Shown here piece after piece: positions 9,858-19,193 of a DNA stretch of 64,000 nucleotides; position 1 is the stretch's first letter; the number at the start of each line of letters is the position of its first letter. A program made the translations under genes and the position numbers. Source of the DNA: Rhodopirellula europaea 6C (GTDB taxonomy: Bacteria; Planctomycetota; Planctomycetia; Pirellulales; Pirellulaceae); the NCBI RefSeq assembly GCF_000338295.1, contig NZ_ANMO01000272.1, positions 1 to 64,000 of the forward strand. The letters run 5' to 3'. The notes below the pieces were generated by a model that made no database searches, was not told the DNA's origin, and saw nothing but the letters and a program-made list of their open reading frames with translations.

Positions 9858-10997
9858 ATGACGACCTGCGACTCCGCATCCCCTTCGCGTCACAGCCTGG
9901 AACGCTTGCCGTGGTTGTTCTCACCCGCGGTTGATTTGGCAACGTTCGGCGGCAGCGCGTTGGTCGCCCTGGCGATGCTGCCGCTCGGTGCCGCACTCGG
10001 GTTCCTTCACGACGAAACACCCGGTTGGACTTGGGTCGCGACGATCTTGCTGATCGATGTCGCTCACGTTTACGCCACTGGGTTTCGTGTCTACTTCGAC
10101 GGCAACGAACTTCGCCGGCGGCCTTGGTTGTACGGGCTGACCCCGGTGCTCGCGTTTGCGATCGGCGGTGCGATCTACAGCGAAAGCGTGACGCTATTCT
10201 GGAGTGTGCTGGCGTATCTCGCGGTCTTCCATTTCATCCGCCAGCAATACGGCTGGGTCGCTCTCTATCGATCACGAGAGCACGACAGCGAAAGAACCGG
10301 CTGGTGGATCGATGCGTCAGCGATTTACCTGGCCACGCTGTATCCGCTGATCCATTGGCACGCTCATTTGCCGAGGCACTTTTGGTGGTTCGCCGAAGGC
10401 GACTTCATTCAGGTGCCGGAAGTCGCGGCGACGATCGTGATGCCAATCTACTGGCTCAGCATATTGACCTACGCCGCTCGCAGCCTGCACCGTGGTTTCC
10501 GTGATGGGGCTTGGAATCCAGGCAAGGACATCGTGGTCCTGACGACAGCGGTGTGCTGGTACGTCGGCATCATCACGTTCAATTCCGATTACGCGTTCAC
10601 GGTCACCAACGTCATCATTCACGGCGTGCCGTACATGGTGTTGATCTATTGGTATCGATGGTGCCGGATCGCAGAGAGTTCTGATTCGGCAACTGACCAA
10701 GCTTCGACTCATCCGTCTCGCCCGACGTCGCGATGGCAAACCAACACCGGCCGAGTCGCATTGTTTCTGGGCGTGGTCTGGATCCTCGCCTACGCGGAAG
10801 AAATGCTGTGGGACTTTGGGATCTGGCAGGAACGCGGTTGGTTGTTCGCTTGGATGCCCCCTGGTTTCGCGGATTCGGCGGGCGAAACTCTGGCGGAAGC
10901 GTCCGTTTGGCTGGCCCCCGCCTTGGCGGTCCCCCAGATCACGCATTACGTTCTGGACGGGTTTCTTTGGCGACGCAGACAACGAGCATCTTCATGA
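9858..10997 (+). CDS. Polytopic membrane protein of unknown function
   Basis: A 379-residue protein with about eight to ten hydrophobic segments (for example 32-50, 60-77, 93-112, 115-130 and 205-222). Charged and histidine residues recur at membrane boundaries: DVAHVYATG, FHFIRQQYGW, HWHAHLPRHFWW, IHGVPYMVLIYWYRW and ITHYVLDGFLWRRR. That pattern suggests a histidine-dependent membrane enzyme or a transporter, but I cannot name the family. The stop codon overlaps the start of the glucosidase gene (ATGA at 10994-10997), so the two are translationally coupled and probably function together. Confidence 0.75.
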   Translation: MTTCDSASPSRHSLERLPWLFSPAVDLATFGGSALVALAMLPLGAALGFLHDETPGWTWVATILLIDVAHVYATGFRVYFDGNELRRRPWLYGLTPVLAFAIGGAIYSESVTLFWSVLAYLAVFHFIRQQYGWVALYRSREHDSERTGWWIDASAIYLATLYPLIHWHAHLPRHFWWFAEGDFIQVPEVAATIVMPIYWLSILTYAARSLHRGFRDGAWNPGKDIVVLTTAVCWYVGIITFNSDYAFTVTNVIIHGVPYMVLIYWYRWCRIAESSDSATDQASTHPSRPTSRWQTNTGRVALFLGVVWILAYAEEMLWDFGIWQERGWLFAWMPPGFADSAGETLAEASVWLAPALAVPQITHYVLDGFLWRRRQRASS

Positions 10998-13666
10998 CGA
11001 CGTCCGAACAGCAACGACTCGACGAAGACGAACGCCGCGAAAAGAACTGGAAACGTTGGGGGCCGTACCTTTCCGAGCGTCAATGGGGAACGGTTCGAGA
11101 GGACTACTCCGAGGGTGGCAACTCCTGGAGCGATTTCCCGCACGAGCACGCTCGCAGTCGCGCCTATCGCTGGGGCGAAGACGGTTTGCTCGGGTTCTCC
11201 GACCGCCAATGCCGGCTGTGTTTTTCGATTGCACTTTGGAATGGCAACGACACGATTCTGAAAGAACGCCTGTTTGGGCTCACCGGCCCGGAAGGCAACC
11301 ACGGCGAAGACGTCAAGGAACTCTACTACTACCTGGATTCGACGCCGACGCATTCCTACGCCAAGGCGATGTATCGCTACCCGCAACAGCGATACCCATA
11401 CCGTGATCTGGTCAGCATCAATGCACAACGCGGGTTGAACGATCGCGAATATGAGCTGATCGACACAGGATTGCTGGACGAGAATCGCTTCTTCGATGTC
11501 ACGGCGACCTACGCGAAAGCGTCGGACAACGATTTGCTAATCGACATTGCGATCACCAACCAAGGCCCCGACGCTCACGACATCACATTGCTGCCAACGC
11601 TGTGGTTCCGCAACACGTGGGTTTGGGGATGCTTGCACGAAGGCTGCACGGCAAAGCCCACCATTCAAGCGATTGATTCACACATCGTTCAAACGCGACA
11701 CGACACGTTGGAACCGTTTGTTTGTGCGTTCGAGAATCAACCAGACAGCGAACTGCTGTTCACGGAAAACGAAACCAATTCCGAACATTTGTTTGGCACC
11801 GAAAACTTCTCACCGTACACAAAAGACGCCTTCCATCGGTACGTCATCGACGACCAAACCGACGCGGTGAACCCCAAGCGACACGGAACCAAAGTCGCGG
11901 CCTTGTATCGTTGGAACTTGGCACCGGGCGAAACACGACACGTCAAAGTTCGCTTGAGCGAGAAAGAAAAGGTCGGCGAGTTTCATCCGGACCTGGGCGA
12001 CGACTTTGACAACGTCCTGACTCAGCGACGCGAAGAAGCTGACGAGTTCTATCAAGCCATCATTCCGCCCAAAGCAACCGACGAGCAGCGTCTTGTCTCT
12101 CGGCAAGCCTACGCGGGGCTGATGTGGACGAAGCAGTTTTATCACTACATCGTCGCCGATTGGTTGGACGGTGATCGCGACGTGATGACGCCTCCCGCCG
12201 CACGTCACGAAGGTCGCAACAAAGACTGGCGGCACCTGTACGCTCGCGACGTTTTGTCGATGCCGGACAAGTGGGAATACCCTTGGTTCGCCGCCTGGGA
12301 TCTGGCGTTTCACATGATCCCAGCGGCTCGCATCGACCCCGCTTTTGCAAAGAAGCAATTGATGGTGCTGCTGCGGGAATGGTACATGCATCCCAACGGT
12401 CAGTTGCCGGCTTACGAGTTCTACTTCGACGACGTGAACCCGCCAGTTCATGCGTGGGCATGTTTACGTGTCTTCCAAATGGAAGCCGAAACAGGCAAAC
12501 GCGATTACAAGTTTCTCTCGCAAGCCTTCCAGCGGTTGCTGGTGAACTTCACTTGGTGGGTCAACCAAGTCGACAGCAACGGAGACAACGTTTTCGCTGG
12601 CGGGTTCCTGGGACTGGACAACATCGGCGTCTTCGACCGCAGCAAAGGGCTGCCCGAAGGAGCTGAACTGGAACAAGCCGACGGAACCGCTTGGATGGCA
12701 TTCTACTGCGGCACGATGATGTCGATGGCTCTCGAGCTCGCTCGCCACGATCGATCGTATTCCGACATGGCCTCGAAGTTCCTGGATCACTTCATCCGCA
12801 TCGTCGACGCGATGAACGGCGGCGAGAGCGGCGGACTGTGGGACGAAGATGACGGCTTTTACTACGACCAATTGCAGATCGACGGCGAGACTCACCCGAT
12901 GCGAGTCAAATCGCTGGTCGGGTTGCTGCCCCTGATCGCGGTCGAGATCCTGGACGAAGACCTGTTGGCGGACTTGCCCGGTTTCCGCAATCGTTTGGAA
13001 TGGTTCCTCAACAATCGACATGACCTGGTGCAACACATCACATTTTGTCAAACGACGAAACGCCACCACCGAATGTTGATTTCCATTCCGACGCAAGAAC
13101 GCTTGGAACGCGTCTTGGAGATTCTGCTCGATGAATCGGAGTTCTTGTCGGACTTCGGAATTCGATCGCTTTCAAAGAAGCATGAAAGCGAACCGTTTCG
13201 AGTCACCGTTCGAGGCAAAGAACACACCGTTGCCTACGTGCCAGGCGAATCCGACAGCTGGATGTTTGGTGGCAACAGCAATTGGCGAGGCCCGATCTGG
13301 TTCCCGACCAGTTACTTGTTGATCGAAGCCTTGCAGCGGTACCACGAGTTCTATGGCGACGACATCCAAGTCGAATGTCCCACAGGATCGGGCGTGAAGA
13401 TGAATCTTCGCGAGGTGGCCGATGAACTGAATCGTCGGATGTCCAAAATCTTTTTGTCGCCCGAGAAAGGCGGTTCACGGCCATGCCTTCGCGGCAGCGG
13501 GATGAAGAGCGACGAATCGTTGTGGCAGGACCAAATCTTGTTCTACGAATACTTCAACGGCGATACCGGCGAAGGCTTGGGCGCGAGTCACCAAACCGGT
13601 TGGACGGCGCTGATTGCAACCTGCATCGAACATCTGCATGGCCGCATCACCGAAGGCGTTGAGTGA
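10994..13666 (+). CDS. GH63/MGH1-like glucosidase
   Basis: A large predicted glycoside hydrolase of the MGH1-like/GH63 group (relatives of mannosyl-oligosaccharide glucosidase). The ATG at 10994 is chosen because it overlaps the upstream stop and because family members begin near WGPYLSERQWGTVREDYS; the frame is open 87 codons further back without similarity. Length 890 residues. Family blocks seen: FPHEHARSRAYRWGEDG, LTGPEGNHGEDVKELYYY and the (alpha/alpha)6-barrel segments WEYPWFAAWDLAFHMIP and GNSNWRGPIWFPTSYLL, with acidic residues that could be catalytic. There is no signal peptide, so it is probably cytoplasmic, acting on glucosyl disaccharides or glucosylglycerate-like solutes. Substrate is an inference. 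Confidence 0.82.
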   Translation: MTTSEQQRLDEDERREKNWKRWGPYLSERQWGTVREDYSEGGNSWSDFPHEHARSRAYRWGEDGLLGFSDRQCRLCFSIALWNGNDTILKERLFGLTGPEGNHGEDVKELYYYLDSTPTHSYAKAMYRYPQQRYPYRDLVSINAQRGLNDREYELIDTGLLDENRFFDVTATYAKASDNDLLIDIAITNQGPDAHDITLLPTLWFRNTWVWGCLHEGCTAKPTIQAIDSHIVQTRHDTLEPFVCAFENQPDSELLFTENETNSEHLFGTENFSPYTKDAFHRYVIDDQTDAVNPKRHGTKVAALYRWNLAPGETRHVKVRLSEKEKVGEFHPDLGDDFDNVLTQRREEADEFYQAIIPPKATDEQRLVSRQAYAGLMWTKQFYHYIVADWLDGDRDVMTPPAARHEGRNKDWRHLYARDVLSMPDKWEYPWFAAWDLAFHMIPAARIDPAFAKKQLMVLLREWYMHPNGQLPAYEFYFDDVNPPVHAWACLRVFQMEAETGKRDYKFLSQAFQRLLVNFTWWVNQVDSNGDNVFAGGFLGLDNIGVFDRSKGLPEGAELEQADGTAWMAFYCGTMMSMALELARHDRSYSDMASKFLDHFIRIVDAMNGGESGGLWDEDDGFYYDQLQIDGETHPMRVKSLVGLLPLIAVEILDEDLLADLPGFRNRLEWFLNNRHDLVQHITFCQTTKRHHRMLISIPTQERLERVLEILLDESEFLSDFGIRSLSKKHESEPFRVTVRGKEHTVAYVPGESDSWMFGGNSNWRGPIWFPTSYLLIEALQRYHEFYGDDIQVECPTGSGVKMNLREVADELNRRMSKIFLSPEKGGSRPCLRGSGMKSDESLWQDQILFYEYFNGDTGEGLGASHQTGWTALIATCIEHLHGRITEGVE

Positions 13667-13685
13667 TCACGCCGACAAAGTGATC
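13665..13685 (+). terminator. Hairpin at the end of the glucosidase gene
   Basis: A 6-bp stem (GATCAC/GTGATC) with a 9-base loop begins inside the glucosidase stop codon. No T-run follows. The remaining sequence up to pyc (to 13951) holds further short palindromes such as CTCGG/CCGAG near 13737-13755 but no gene. Confidence 0.25.
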
Positions 13686-13951
13686 GGTGGTGGTTCGGTG
13701 AAGTTGTTTTGTGAGCCCGCGTGTTTGGTACGGGTCTCGGTGGGGACGACCGAGCTACAGATTTGACGCTGGAAACGCGGGATTAGTGTTCCGAGCGGAA
13801 GCGTCATTGCTGGTTTCGTCAGTCAGCCGAATTGCCCGCCGAAACCGGTCTCAGAACAACAATTGCTTTTGCAGGCGGGTCAAGTCGTTCCAGTTGCTGA
13901 ACGAGCGTTTCGAAATGTGTAAATTAGCAAACCGACTATGACTTCCCCGCA

Positions 13952-16900
13952 ATGGATGCCCCGATGACCGTCGCTGAATCGACCGCTGCCACAGACTCCG
14001 CCAACATTCGTCCGATCCGCAAAATCTTGGCTGCCAATCGCAGCGAAATTGCCACCCGAGTGTTTCGCTCGGCTCACGAATTGGGCATTCGCACCGTCGC
14101 GATTTATTCTCATGAAGACCGCTACGCGTTGCACCGATTCAAAGCCGACGAGGCCTACCAAATCGGGACGCCCGGCGAACCCATTCGGTCTTACCTCAAC
14201 ATCGATGCGATCGTCGGTTTGTGCTTAAAGCATCACATCGACGCGGTGCATCCGGGTTACGGATTCCTGTCCGAGAACCCCGATTTCGCGAAAGCACTCA
14301 CAGACGCAGGCATCTTGTTTGTCGGTCCTAGCGAACAAAGCTTGCGAGATCTGGGTGACAAAACCAGCGCTCGTCGCTTGGCCGAGATCGCTGGCGTGCC
14401 CGTGTTGGGCGGAACCGCACAAGCCGTCGCATCGATCAAAGAAGCCACCGAAGCTGCTGAAAAACTTGGCTACCCGATCATGCTCAAAGCGGCCAAGGGT
14501 GGCGGCGGTCGAGGCATGCGAGTCGTGATGGAACCGAGCGAATTGGCCAGCTCGCTCGATTCCGCTCAACGCGAAGCCAAGACAGCATTCGGGAGCGACG
14601 AAGTGTTCCTGGAACGTTTCGTCCAAAGAGCCCGTCACCTCGAAGTCCAATTGCTCGGTGACCGCCATGGCAACTTGGTTCACTTGTATGAACGCGACTG
14701 CAGCGTCCAACGACGGCACCAAAAGGTGGTCGAACTTGCCCCCGCACCGAACCTTTCCACCGAAATGCGTGACGCCATCTGCGATGCGGCGCTGCGAATC
14801 GGGCGCGCGGTCGGCAAAGAAAGCGGTGGCTACGAGAACGCGGGCACGGTTGAGTTTTTGCTCGACGTCGACAAGGACGAGTTCTACTTCATCGAAGTCA
14901 ACCCGCGAATTCAAGTCGAACACACGGTGACGGAAGAGGTCACTGGCATCGACATCGTTCGCAACCAAATCTTGGTCGCTCAGGGCCACCCTCTTCCTAG
15001 CGAAGAAGTCGGGCTGCCATCACAGGACGTCATCCGAACCATGGGATTCGCGATGCAATGCCGGATCACGACGGAAGATCCGGCCACCGAATTCCGCCCC
15101 GACTATGGCCGAATCAGCCACTATCGAAGTGCGGCTGGCCTGGGCGTTCGCCTCGATGCGGGCACGGCATTCAGTGGCGCGGTCGTCAATCCCTTCTACG
15201 ATTCCATGTTGGTGAAGGTCACCGCGCGAGCTCCCACCCTCGCCGCAGCCGCTCGCCGGATGGATCGGTGCCTGCACGAATTCCGCATTCGTGGCGTGAA
15301 GACAAACATTCCGTTTCTAACGCGGCTGGTGAATCATCCCACGTTCTTGGCCGGCGAAGCCACGACGCGGTTGATCGACACAACGCCGGAACTGTTCCGT
15401 TTGCCACGCCGGCGCGACCGAGCCACCAAGCTGCTGACCTTCTTGGGCGAAACGATCGTCAACGGCAACTCGCTTGTCACTGGACGCCCGCCAGCCGTCC
15501 GCCGCGAACCGGCACCTGTTCCCGAGATCCCGACCGCAGCCAAACCGCCTCGCGGAACCGCTGACATCTTCCGAGAAGAAGGCGCCGATGGTTTGGTGCG
15601 TTGGATTCGTGAGCAGAAGGGTCTGCTGCTGACCGACACGACGATGCGTGACGCGCACCAATCGTTGCTGGCCACGCGAGTTCGCACCAACGACATGCTC
15701 CGCATCGCGCCGGCCTACGCTCACTTGGCCCCGCAATTGTTCTCACTTGAAATGTGGGGCGGAGCGACGTTTGACACATCGATGCGATTCCTCAAGGAAT
15801 CGCCATGGCAACGTCTGGCTGATCTTCGCGCGGCGGTTCCCAACATCCTGACGCAAATGTTGCTGCGGGCCAGCAACGCGGTTGGCTACACCAATTATCC
15901 CGACAACGTCGTGCGAATGTTCGTTCGCGAAGCGGTCCAAGCCGGCATGGACGTGTTCCGTGTCTTCGACGCGTTGAACTGGGAAGAGAACATGCGTGTG
16001 GCGATGGACGCAGTGATCGAAGAAGGCGGCATCTGCGAAGCATCGATCTGCTACACCGGCGACCTGCAAGACCCTCGGCGGACCAAGTACGACTTGAAGT
16101 ACTACGTCGATCTGGCGAAGAAACTGCAGGCGGGCGGCGCTCACATGATCGCGATCAAAGACATGGCGGGTTTACTCAAACCGGCCGCGGCGGTGAAGCT
16201 ACTGCGTGCCCTGCGTGAGGAAGTCGACTTGCCGATTCACTTGCACACTCACGACACGGCGGGCATCCAAGCGTCGACGTTGATGGCGGCTGCCGGCGAA
16301 GGTTTGCAAATCGCGGACGCGGCACTGGCACCGTTGTCGGGCGGAACCAGCCAAGTGAACTTGAACACGCTGGTCGAAGCCCTTCGTTTCACCGATCGGG
16401 AATCTTCGCTCGACAGCGAATCGCTGACGCAGTTGGCAACTTACTGGCAAGCCGCTCGCGAATTCTACAAACCGTTTGAAAGCGATGTCTTGCCGGCAAC
16501 GGGTGACTTGTACGATCACGAGATGCCTGGCGGACAATACACGAATCTGTTTCAGCAAGCTCGCGCGTTGGGCTTGGCCGACCAGTGGGCTGGTGTCTGC
16601 CGCGCCTACGCGGACGTGAACCGATTGTTCGGCGACATTGTGAAGGTGACTCCAACGAGCAAGGCCGTCGGCGACATGGCGTTGTTCTTGGTCGCCAACG
16701 AGATGTCAGCGGAAGACGTCCTGACGACCAACAAAGCTCTCGCGTTTCCCGCCAGCGTGCTGGACTTGATCGGCGGCCGAATGGGCCAACCACCGGGTGG
16801 TTTCCCCGAAAAAGTCATGCGGAAAATCCTTGGCGACCAAGCTCCCGTGCTGGAACGCCCGGGTGCATCGATGCCACCAGCGGATCTCGAAGCGGCGAAA

Positions 16901-17464
16901 GCTCAAGCCGCCGAGCTGACCCAAGAAGCACCCAGCGATCGAGACGCGGTGACGTACTTGCTGTATCCCAAAGTGTTCGAAGAGTACTCGCAGCATCGCA
17001 ACACCTATGGCGATGTGGAAACGCTTCCGACACCCAACTTCTTCTATGGACAAGAACCGGGCGACGAGATCGCCGTCGACATCGAACCCGGCAAGCGATT
17101 GATCGTCAAATACCTGGCCGTCGGACAACCGTATCCCGATGGAACGCGAACGGTGTTCTTCGAACTCAACGGACAACCGCGAGAAGTCGTGGTCGTCGAT
17201 CGATCGCTGGACGTTGACATCAAAGCCGCGGTGAAGGCCGACCCTTCGGATGCCACTCACGTCGCAGCGTCGATGCCCGGCATGGTGATCACCGTCGCGG
17301 CCGCCGAAGGCGAAAAGGTCAAGGCAGGTCAAAAGCTGTTGGTTCTCGAAGCCATGAAAATGGAAACGACCATCAATGCTCCGGCCGATGGTGTCGTCAC
17401 CAAAATCCATACACCTCCAGGAACCCAGGTCGAAGCGGGAGATTTGCTGGCGGTGGTGGAGTGA
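13952..17464 (+). CDS. pyc: Pyruvate carboxylase
   Basis: A single-chain biotin enzyme that carboxylates pyruvate to oxaloacetate, replenishing the TCA cycle. Domains in order: biotin carboxylase (about 25-480, with GYGFLSENPDFA, the ATP-grasp loop KAAKGGGGRGMRVV and EVNPRIQVEHTVTEEVTG); carboxyltransferase (about 550-830, TTMRDAHQSLLATRVRT, VFRVFDALNWEENM, KDMAGLLKP, HLHTHDTAG); the PYC/OADA domain (about 850-1050); and a C-terminal biotinyl domain with AMKM, the biotinylated lysine being about K1136. At 1170 residues it has full family length with all key motifs. Start is the ATG at 13952, with M5 as alternative. It stands as a single transcription unit. Confidence 0.97.
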   Translation: MDAPMTVAESTAATDSANIRPIRKILAANRSEIATRVFRSAHELGIRTVAIYSHEDRYALHRFKADEAYQIGTPGEPIRSYLNIDAIVGLCLKHHIDAVHPGYGFLSENPDFAKALTDAGILFVGPSEQSLRDLGDKTSARRLAEIAGVPVLGGTAQAVASIKEATEAAEKLGYPIMLKAAKGGGGRGMRVVMEPSELASSLDSAQREAKTAFGSDEVFLERFVQRARHLEVQLLGDRHGNLVHLYERDCSVQRRHQKVVELAPAPNLSTEMRDAICDAALRIGRAVGKESGGYENAGTVEFLLDVDKDEFYFIEVNPRIQVEHTVTEEVTGIDIVRNQILVAQGHPLPSEEVGLPSQDVIRTMGFAMQCRITTEDPATEFRPDYGRISHYRSAAGLGVRLDAGTAFSGAVVNPFYDSMLVKVTARAPTLAAAARRMDRCLHEFRIRGVKTNIPFLTRLVNHPTFLAGEATTRLIDTTPELFRLPRRRDRATKLLTFLGETIVNGNSLVTGRPPAVRREPAPVPEIPTAAKPPRGTADIFREEGADGLVRWIREQKGLLLTDTTMRDAHQSLLATRVRTNDMLRIAPAYAHLAPQLFSLEMWGGATFDTSMRFLKESPWQRLADLRAAVPNILTQMLLRASNAVGYTNYPDNVVRMFVREAVQAGMDVFRVFDALNWEENMRVAMDAVIEEGGICEASICYTGDLQDPRRTKYDLKYYVDLAKKLQAGGAHMIAIKDMAGLLKPAAAVKLLRALREEVDLPIHLHTHDTAGIQASTLMAAAGEGLQIADAALAPLSGGTSQVNLNTLVEALRFTDRESSLDSESLTQLATYWQAAREFYKPFESDVLPATGDLYDHEMPGGQYTNLFQQARALGLADQWAGVCRAYADVNRLFGDIVKVTPTSKAVGDMALFLVANEMSAEDVLTTNKALAFPASVLDLIGGRMGQPPGGFPEKVMRKILGDQAPVLERPGASMPPADLEAAKAQAAELTQEAPSDRDAVTYLLYPKVFEEYSQHRNTYGDVETLPTPNFFYGQEPGDEIAVDIEPGKRLIVKYLAVGQPYPDGTRTVFFELNGQPREVVVVDRSLDVDIKAAVKADPSDATHVAASMPGMVITVAAAEGEKVKAGQKLLVLEAMKMETTINAPADGVVTKIHTPPGTQVEAGDLLAVVE

Positions 17465-17482
17465 GGGAGGAGCGTGGGGGCG

Positions 17483-17812
17483 ATTGAAAAAGTTAAATTG
17501 ACAATTGTAAAATTGGAGCTCGGGCGTTGGATTTGCACGAGTTCAGCTGATGGCCAAAGGCCTTGTTCAGCTCGTCCCATTTCGGCTTGTTGATTTAATC
17601 GATTTCACAACCCGACGCGTGAGCGAGGGATCCACAGGCTCGCTGCAAGGGCACGCGATCCCTCTCTCACGCTTTGGGTTAGGATTAAATCAACTGGTCC
17701 CATTTGGTTTGAGTTTGGCCGTTGGCCAAACCGATTCGCCCCGCATCTTCCTCTCGCCAAATTGAGGCTCAACCAGTTTCAAATTTACAATTGTCAATTT
17801 AACTTTTTCAAT
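17483..17812. repeat. 330-bp intergenic element with 29-bp perfect terminal inverted repeats
   Basis: The arms 17483-17511 (ATTGAAAAAGTTAAATTGAC then AATTGTAAA) and 17784-17812 are exact reverse complements. Inside is a second, imperfect palindrome: 17589-17633 pairs with 17657-17694 (GTTGATTTAATC against GATTAAATCAAC, and GCGTGAGCGAGGGATC against GATCCCTCTCTCACGC). Smaller stems include GGCC-AAA-GGCC near 17553 and a GTTTGGCC/GGCCAAAC stem near 17713-17731. The AT-rich ends contrast with the GC-rich core. No open frame is credible. The shape resembles a miniature inverted-repeat element. The sequence at 17583-17599 recurs inverted at 53976-53992. Confidence 0.75.
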
Positions 17813-17966
17813 GACCACGAGTCTCGTGATGAAACGCGAATCTTTGAAACAATGCAATTGACCGCCCGAGAATGCCATTCCTGACGGGGCGACGAAAATC
17901 CGATGATTCGATAGGCTTTTAGAAAATTCACGCGTTCGCGCCCTTTGAGCTTTCGGAACCAACCTC

Positions 17967-19193
17967 ATGTCGATCAAACGTGTCGGAATCCTCACCGCCG
18001 GTGGCTTGGCCCCGTGTCTGTCGTCGGCCATCGGAGCCCTGATTGAAGCCTATACAGAGCAAGCTCCTGAAATTGAAATTGTCTGCTACCGATCCGGGTA
18101 CAAAGGTTTGCTGCTCGGCGACAGCTTTGTCGTCGACGACCACTCGCGGAAGAACGCGGCGATCTTGCACCAGCACGGCGGCAGCCCCATCGGCAACAGC
18201 CGGGTCAAGCTGACCAACGTCGCCGATTGTGTGAAACGCGGTTTGGTCAGCGAAGGCCAAGACCCACTGCAGGTTGCCGCGGAGCGATTGCAATCGGACG
18301 AAGTCGATGTGTTGCACACCATCGGTGGCGACGACACCAACACCACCGCCGCAGACTTGGCCGCTTACTTGGCCAAGCACGAATACCAACTGACGGTCGT
18401 TGGTTTGCCCAAGACCATCGACAACGACGTCATCCCCATCAAACAGAGCTTGGGTGCTTGGACGGCCGCCGAAGAAGGCGCCAAGTTCTTTGAAAATGTG
18501 GTCGGCGAACACAACGCCAACCCACGCATGTTGATTGTTCACGAAGTCATGGGGCGCAACTGTGGTTGGTTGACCGCCGCCACCGCAGCCAAATATCGCG
18601 AACGATTGCAGACGCTCAACTTCTTGCCCGAGATGGGACTCAGCCAAGAACGTCGCGACGTGCACGGTGTCTTTGTTCCCGAGATGAGTTTTGATCTCGA
18701 AGAAGAAGCCAAACGCCTGCGGGCAATCATGGACGAGATCGATTGCGTCAACATTTTCATCTCCGAAGGTGCCGGCGTCGACACCATCGTCAAGGAAATG
18801 GAATCGCGTGGCGAAAGCGTCCCCAAAGATGCATTCGGTCACTACAAACTCGACGCCGTGAACCCCGGCAAATGGTTCGGTAAACAATTCGCGGACATGC
18901 TGGGTGCCGAGAAAACGCTCGTGCAAAAGAGCGGTTACTTCAGTCGCGCCGCTGCCGCCAATGCGGACGACATCGCCTTGATCGGTCGCTGTGCCAAGAA
19001 GGCCGTCGAATGTGCCATGCGAGGGATCGGTGGCGTGGTTGGCGAAGACGAAGACCAAAACAACGAACTTCGCGCGATCGAGTTTGAACGCATCGCTGGC
19101 GGCAAACCTTTCGACATCAACGTGGACTGGTTTGGTGACTTGCTTTCACAGATGGGACAACCCAAAGGCGAAGTCCTGGAAACGTCTCACTAA
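17967..19193 (+). CDS. pfp: Pyrophosphate-dependent 6-phosphofructokinase
   Basis: Phosphorylates fructose 6-phosphate, probably with pyrophosphate, in a reversible glycolytic/gluconeogenic step. The 408-residue product has the PFK fold motifs GILTAGGLAPCLS (7-19), IGGDDTNT (119-126) and LPKTIDND (147-154). The second Asp of GGDD replaces the Gly of ATP-dependent enzymes (GGDGS), and the Lys in PKTIDND is the other marker of PPi-dependent enzymes. The first loop reads APC where many relatives have APG. Its stop codon overlaps that of the convergent acyltransferase gene by 2 bases (19191-19192). It begins about 155 bp after the inverted-repeat element, which may therefore sit near its promoter. 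Confidence 0.9.
   Translation: MSIKRVGILTAGGLAPCLSSAIGALIEAYTEQAPEIEIVCYRSGYKGLLLGDSFVVDDHSRKNAAILHQHGGSPIGNSRVKLTNVADCVKRGLVSEGQDPLQVAAERLQSDEVDVLHTIGGDDTNTTAADLAAYLAKHEYQLTVVGLPKTIDNDVIPIKQSLGAWTAAEEGAKFFENVVGEHNANPRMLIVHEVMGRNCGWLTAATAAKYRERLQTLNFLPEMGLSQERRDVHGVFVPEMSFDLEEEAKRLRAIMDEIDCVNIFISEGAGVDTIVKEMESRGESVPKDAFGHYKLDAVNPGKWFGKQFADMLGAEKTLVQKSGYFSRAAAANADDIALIGRCAKKAVECAMRGIGGVVGEDEDQNNELRAIEFERIAGGKPFDINVDWFGDLLSQMGQPKGEVLETSH

Noticed and set aside
10733-10993. 87-codon N-terminal extension of the glucosidase
   Set aside because: It overlaps the membrane-protein gene out of frame; the ATGA-coupled start at 10994 matches the family N-terminus.
13711-13941. 76-codon frame between the glucosidase gene and pyc
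   Set aside because: Mixed composition with no motif; the region contains hairpins instead.
17928-19058. 376-codon minus-strand frame opposite pfp
   Set aside because: Antisense shadow of the phosphofructokinase gene; no family features.
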